This document shows, in pieces, positions 6,152 through 7,710 of a DNA stretch of 7,710 bases. The position numbers and the translations under genes were made by a program. Below the pieces are notes generated by a model. That model had not been told where the DNA came from and made no database searches. It was given only the letters and a program-made list of their open reading frames with translations. Positions within the stretch are counted from its first letter, which is position 1, and the number at the start of each line of letters is the position of its first letter. Source of the DNA: Bacteroidales bacterium (GTDB lineage Bacteria; Bacteroidota; Bacteroidia; Bacteroidales; UBA3824); contig JAFXMJ010000519.1 in assembly GCA_017530465.1 (NCBI GenBank), positions 1 through 7,710 on the forward strand. Reading direction: 5' to 3'.

Positions 6152-7710
6152 ATGACGAGACTGAAGTCCATATACATTATATTACTGACAATCAGCATAT
6201 TGTCGGTCGTGGTCGCATGCAACAACGACGAGCCTAAAAAATACAAAATCGGCATGTCGCAATGTGCATTCGATACACATTGGCGTTTAGAGATGAACCG
6301 TCACCTCACCGCCAACGCCATGCAAAGGGGAAACATCGACCTCATAATGACCGACGGACAAAATTCCAACGAAAAACAGATAGCAGACATCAAGTGGCTC
6401 ATGTCGCAAAACATCGACCTCCTCATGGTGTCGCCCAACGAAGCCGAAGCTCTCACTCCCATCATCTCTGAAGTATATAAAAAGGGACTGCCAGTAATCA
6501 CCATCGACCGCAAGACCACCAACGACAGCTACACTACATTCATCGGCGCGAGCAACACCATCATCGGCGAAAAAGCCGCCGACTACGTAGGTCTGTTCGC
6601 AAGGCCAAACAGCAAAATCCTCGAACTCCACGGACAGCGCGGCGCATCGGCTGCCATCGACCGTGGCACGGGCTTCAACAATAGAATCAACGACAAATAC
6701 GGCAACAAAAAATTTGAACATATCGGCGACCTGTACTGCGAATGGGACAGCAAGCTCGCCAAACAGAAGATGGCGGAATACATCAAGGAAGGCAAGGAAA
6801 TACCCGACATCATCTACTGCCACAACGACGACATGGCTACAGGCGCATACGACGCCATCAAGGAAGCCGGTCTCAATCCCGACGACATCATCATTGTAGG
6901 CACCGATGGCGCATCAGGCGAAAACGGCGGCATCAAGGCGGTGATGGATGGCAAGATAGACGTCACCTTCTTCTATCCCGACGGCAGCGAAGAGGCAATA
7001 AAAGCCGCCGAAGCAATTCTCGCCAAACAACAAGTGGAAAAAAACATTATCCTCAGCACCGTACAGATAGACGACAACAACGCCGAAGGCCTCTACGGTC
7101 AGATGAACATGACGCGCACCCAGGAAGAACGTATCATAGAGCAGAGCGCGTACATGCAGCAGATGACAATGACACTCAACACCACTCACAACGCCCTCAT
7201 TCTCGTAATCTCGCTGCTCGGCGCGGTGTTGGCAGGCCTCGCATACATCAGCAAACTCCACAGCGACAAGAAGAAGAGCAACCAGATGCTCAACGAAAAA
7301 AACGCCGAAATCAACGCCCAGAAGGAAGAACTCGAATCGCAGGCGTCGTACCTCAACCAAATAAACGAGCAACTCGAACGCAACAAGGAAAAGATAATTG
7401 GCTCCATCCGATACGCGCAGACCATTCAGACCGCCGCGCTGCCCACCGAACCCGACTTAAACTATTACTTTAACTCATTCGTCGTATATCACCAAAAAGA
7501 CATCGTGAGCGGCGATTTTTACTGGTATCACCGCGAAGTAGATACCGAAAAAGAAACGCACATATTCGGCGTCATCGACTGCACAGTACACGGCGTGCCG
7601 GGCGCGTTCATGAGCCTCATCGGTGTCAACCTGCTCGACCAGATTGTAAAACAGCGCAAAATTTATTCCCCCGCCACCATCCTCGACGAACTCAACAAGG
7701 CTGTCCGTGC
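6152..7710 (+). CDS. Membrane sensor: periplasmic sugar-binding-type domain fused to SpoIIE/PP2C serine phosphatase, 3' end outside window
   Basis: The frame is open from the ATG at 6152 to the window edge (519 codons, no stop). Residues 1-22 form a signal peptide ending VVVA-C23, a plausible lipobox. Residues 31-315 form a type I periplasmic-binding domain of the ribose/fructose type (IGMSQC 33-38, VSPNEAEALTP 93-103, PVITIDRK 114-121, HNDDMATGAYDAI 224-236, VGTDG 249-253), close to the sensor part of Bacteroides hybrid two-component systems. A membrane helix at about 348-366 is followed by a charged coiled coil (about 371-415). A SpoIIE-type PP2C domain then begins (SIRYAQTIQTAALP 418-431, KDIVSGDFYW 449-458 with metal-binding Asp455, DCTVHGVPGAFMS 476-488 with Asp476). 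The rest of the phosphatase, including its last metal-binding Asp, lies outside. The likely role is dephosphorylating a Ser/Thr-phosphorylated partner, such as a STAS anti-sigma antagonist, in response to a periplasmic ligand. Neither ligand nor partner is visible. No convincing promoter was found in 6015-6151. Confidence 0.92.
   Translation, partial: MTRLKSIYIILLTISILSVVVACNNDEPKKYKIGMSQCAFDTHWRLEMNRHLTANAMQRGNIDLIMTDGQNSNEKQIADIKWLMSQNIDLLMVSPNEAEALTPIISEVYKKGLPVITIDRKTTNDSYTTFIGASNTIIGEKAADYVGLFARPNSKILELHGQRGASAAIDRGTGFNNRINDKYGNKKFEHIGDLYCEWDSKLAKQKMAEYIKEGKEIPDIIYCHNDDMATGAYDAIKEAGLNPDDIIIVGTDGASGENGGIKAVMDGKIDVTFFYPDGSEEAIKAAEAILAKQQVEKNIILSTVQIDDNNAEGLYGQMNMTRTQEERIIEQSAYMQQMTMTLNTTHNALILVISLLGAVLAGLAYISKLHSDKKKSNQMLNEKNAEINAQKEELESQASYLNQINEQLERNKEKIIGSIRYAQTIQTAALPTEPDLNYYFNSFVVYHQKDIVSGDFYWYHREVDTEKETHIFGVIDCTVHGVPGAFMSLIGVNLLDQIVKQRKIYSPATILDELNKAVR

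Noticed and set aside
6742..7473. Plus-strand 243-codon frame rich in Arg, His and Gln
   Set aside because: It is an out-of-frame shadow of the sensor phosphatase gene. The composition is typical of a shifted reading of C-ending codons.

Overview
The window looks like chromosomal DNA from a member of the Bacteroidetes, most likely Bacteroidales. The evidence is three copies of the Bacteroidetes-type promoter (TTTG-like -33 element, about 19-20 bp, then TAnnTTTG), AT-rich leaders without clear Shine-Dalgarno sequences, AT-rich spacers beside GC-richer genes with many C-ending codons, a Bacteroidetes-type sigma-54, and a sugar-sensor-like periplasmic domain of the kind found in Bacteroides hybrid two-component systems. 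Genus cannot be assigned from the sequence alone.

Layout. On the minus strand, reading leftward from 1465, lie pyrH (UMP kinase) and, after a 53-bp gap, a malate/L-lactate dehydrogenase-family (Ldh2) oxidoreductase that runs off the left edge. A divergent intergenic region (1466-1569) separates these from the plus-strand genes. Those are an AONS/serine-palmitoyltransferase-family protein that has lost its PLP lysine, then rpoN (sigma-54), then a polytopic membrane protein 29 bp downstream of rpoN. Next come a small helical protein of unknown function with its own promoter, a tRNA-Phe with its own promoter and a strong terminator, and a large sensor protein cut by the right edge. The sensor has a lipoprotein-type N-terminus, a sugar-binding domain, a membrane segment, a coiled coil and a SpoIIE/PP2C phosphatase domain.

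Most interesting points. (1) The 353-residue protein at 1570-2631 has the fold-type I PLP-enzyme sequence framework. Its Schiff-base lysine is replaced by Asn inside an NMxNAL motif, and both PLP-contacting histidine motifs are gone. This is the same pattern of loss as in the eukaryotic non-catalytic serine palmitoyltransferase subunit SPTLC1/LCB1, whereas bacterial SPT is normally described as a homodimer. (2) The sensor at the right edge joins a carbohydrate-type periplasmic domain to a phosphatase output instead of the usual histidine kinase. (3) The promoters of the unknown helical protein and of tRNA-Phe share an identically spaced extended element.

The genes do not form one obvious pathway. 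They are mostly core functions (nucleotide phosphorylation, an alternative sigma factor, a tRNA) interleaved with a putative lipid-related pseudoenzyme and a signalling protein. No mobile element, CRISPR array or phage gene was seen.
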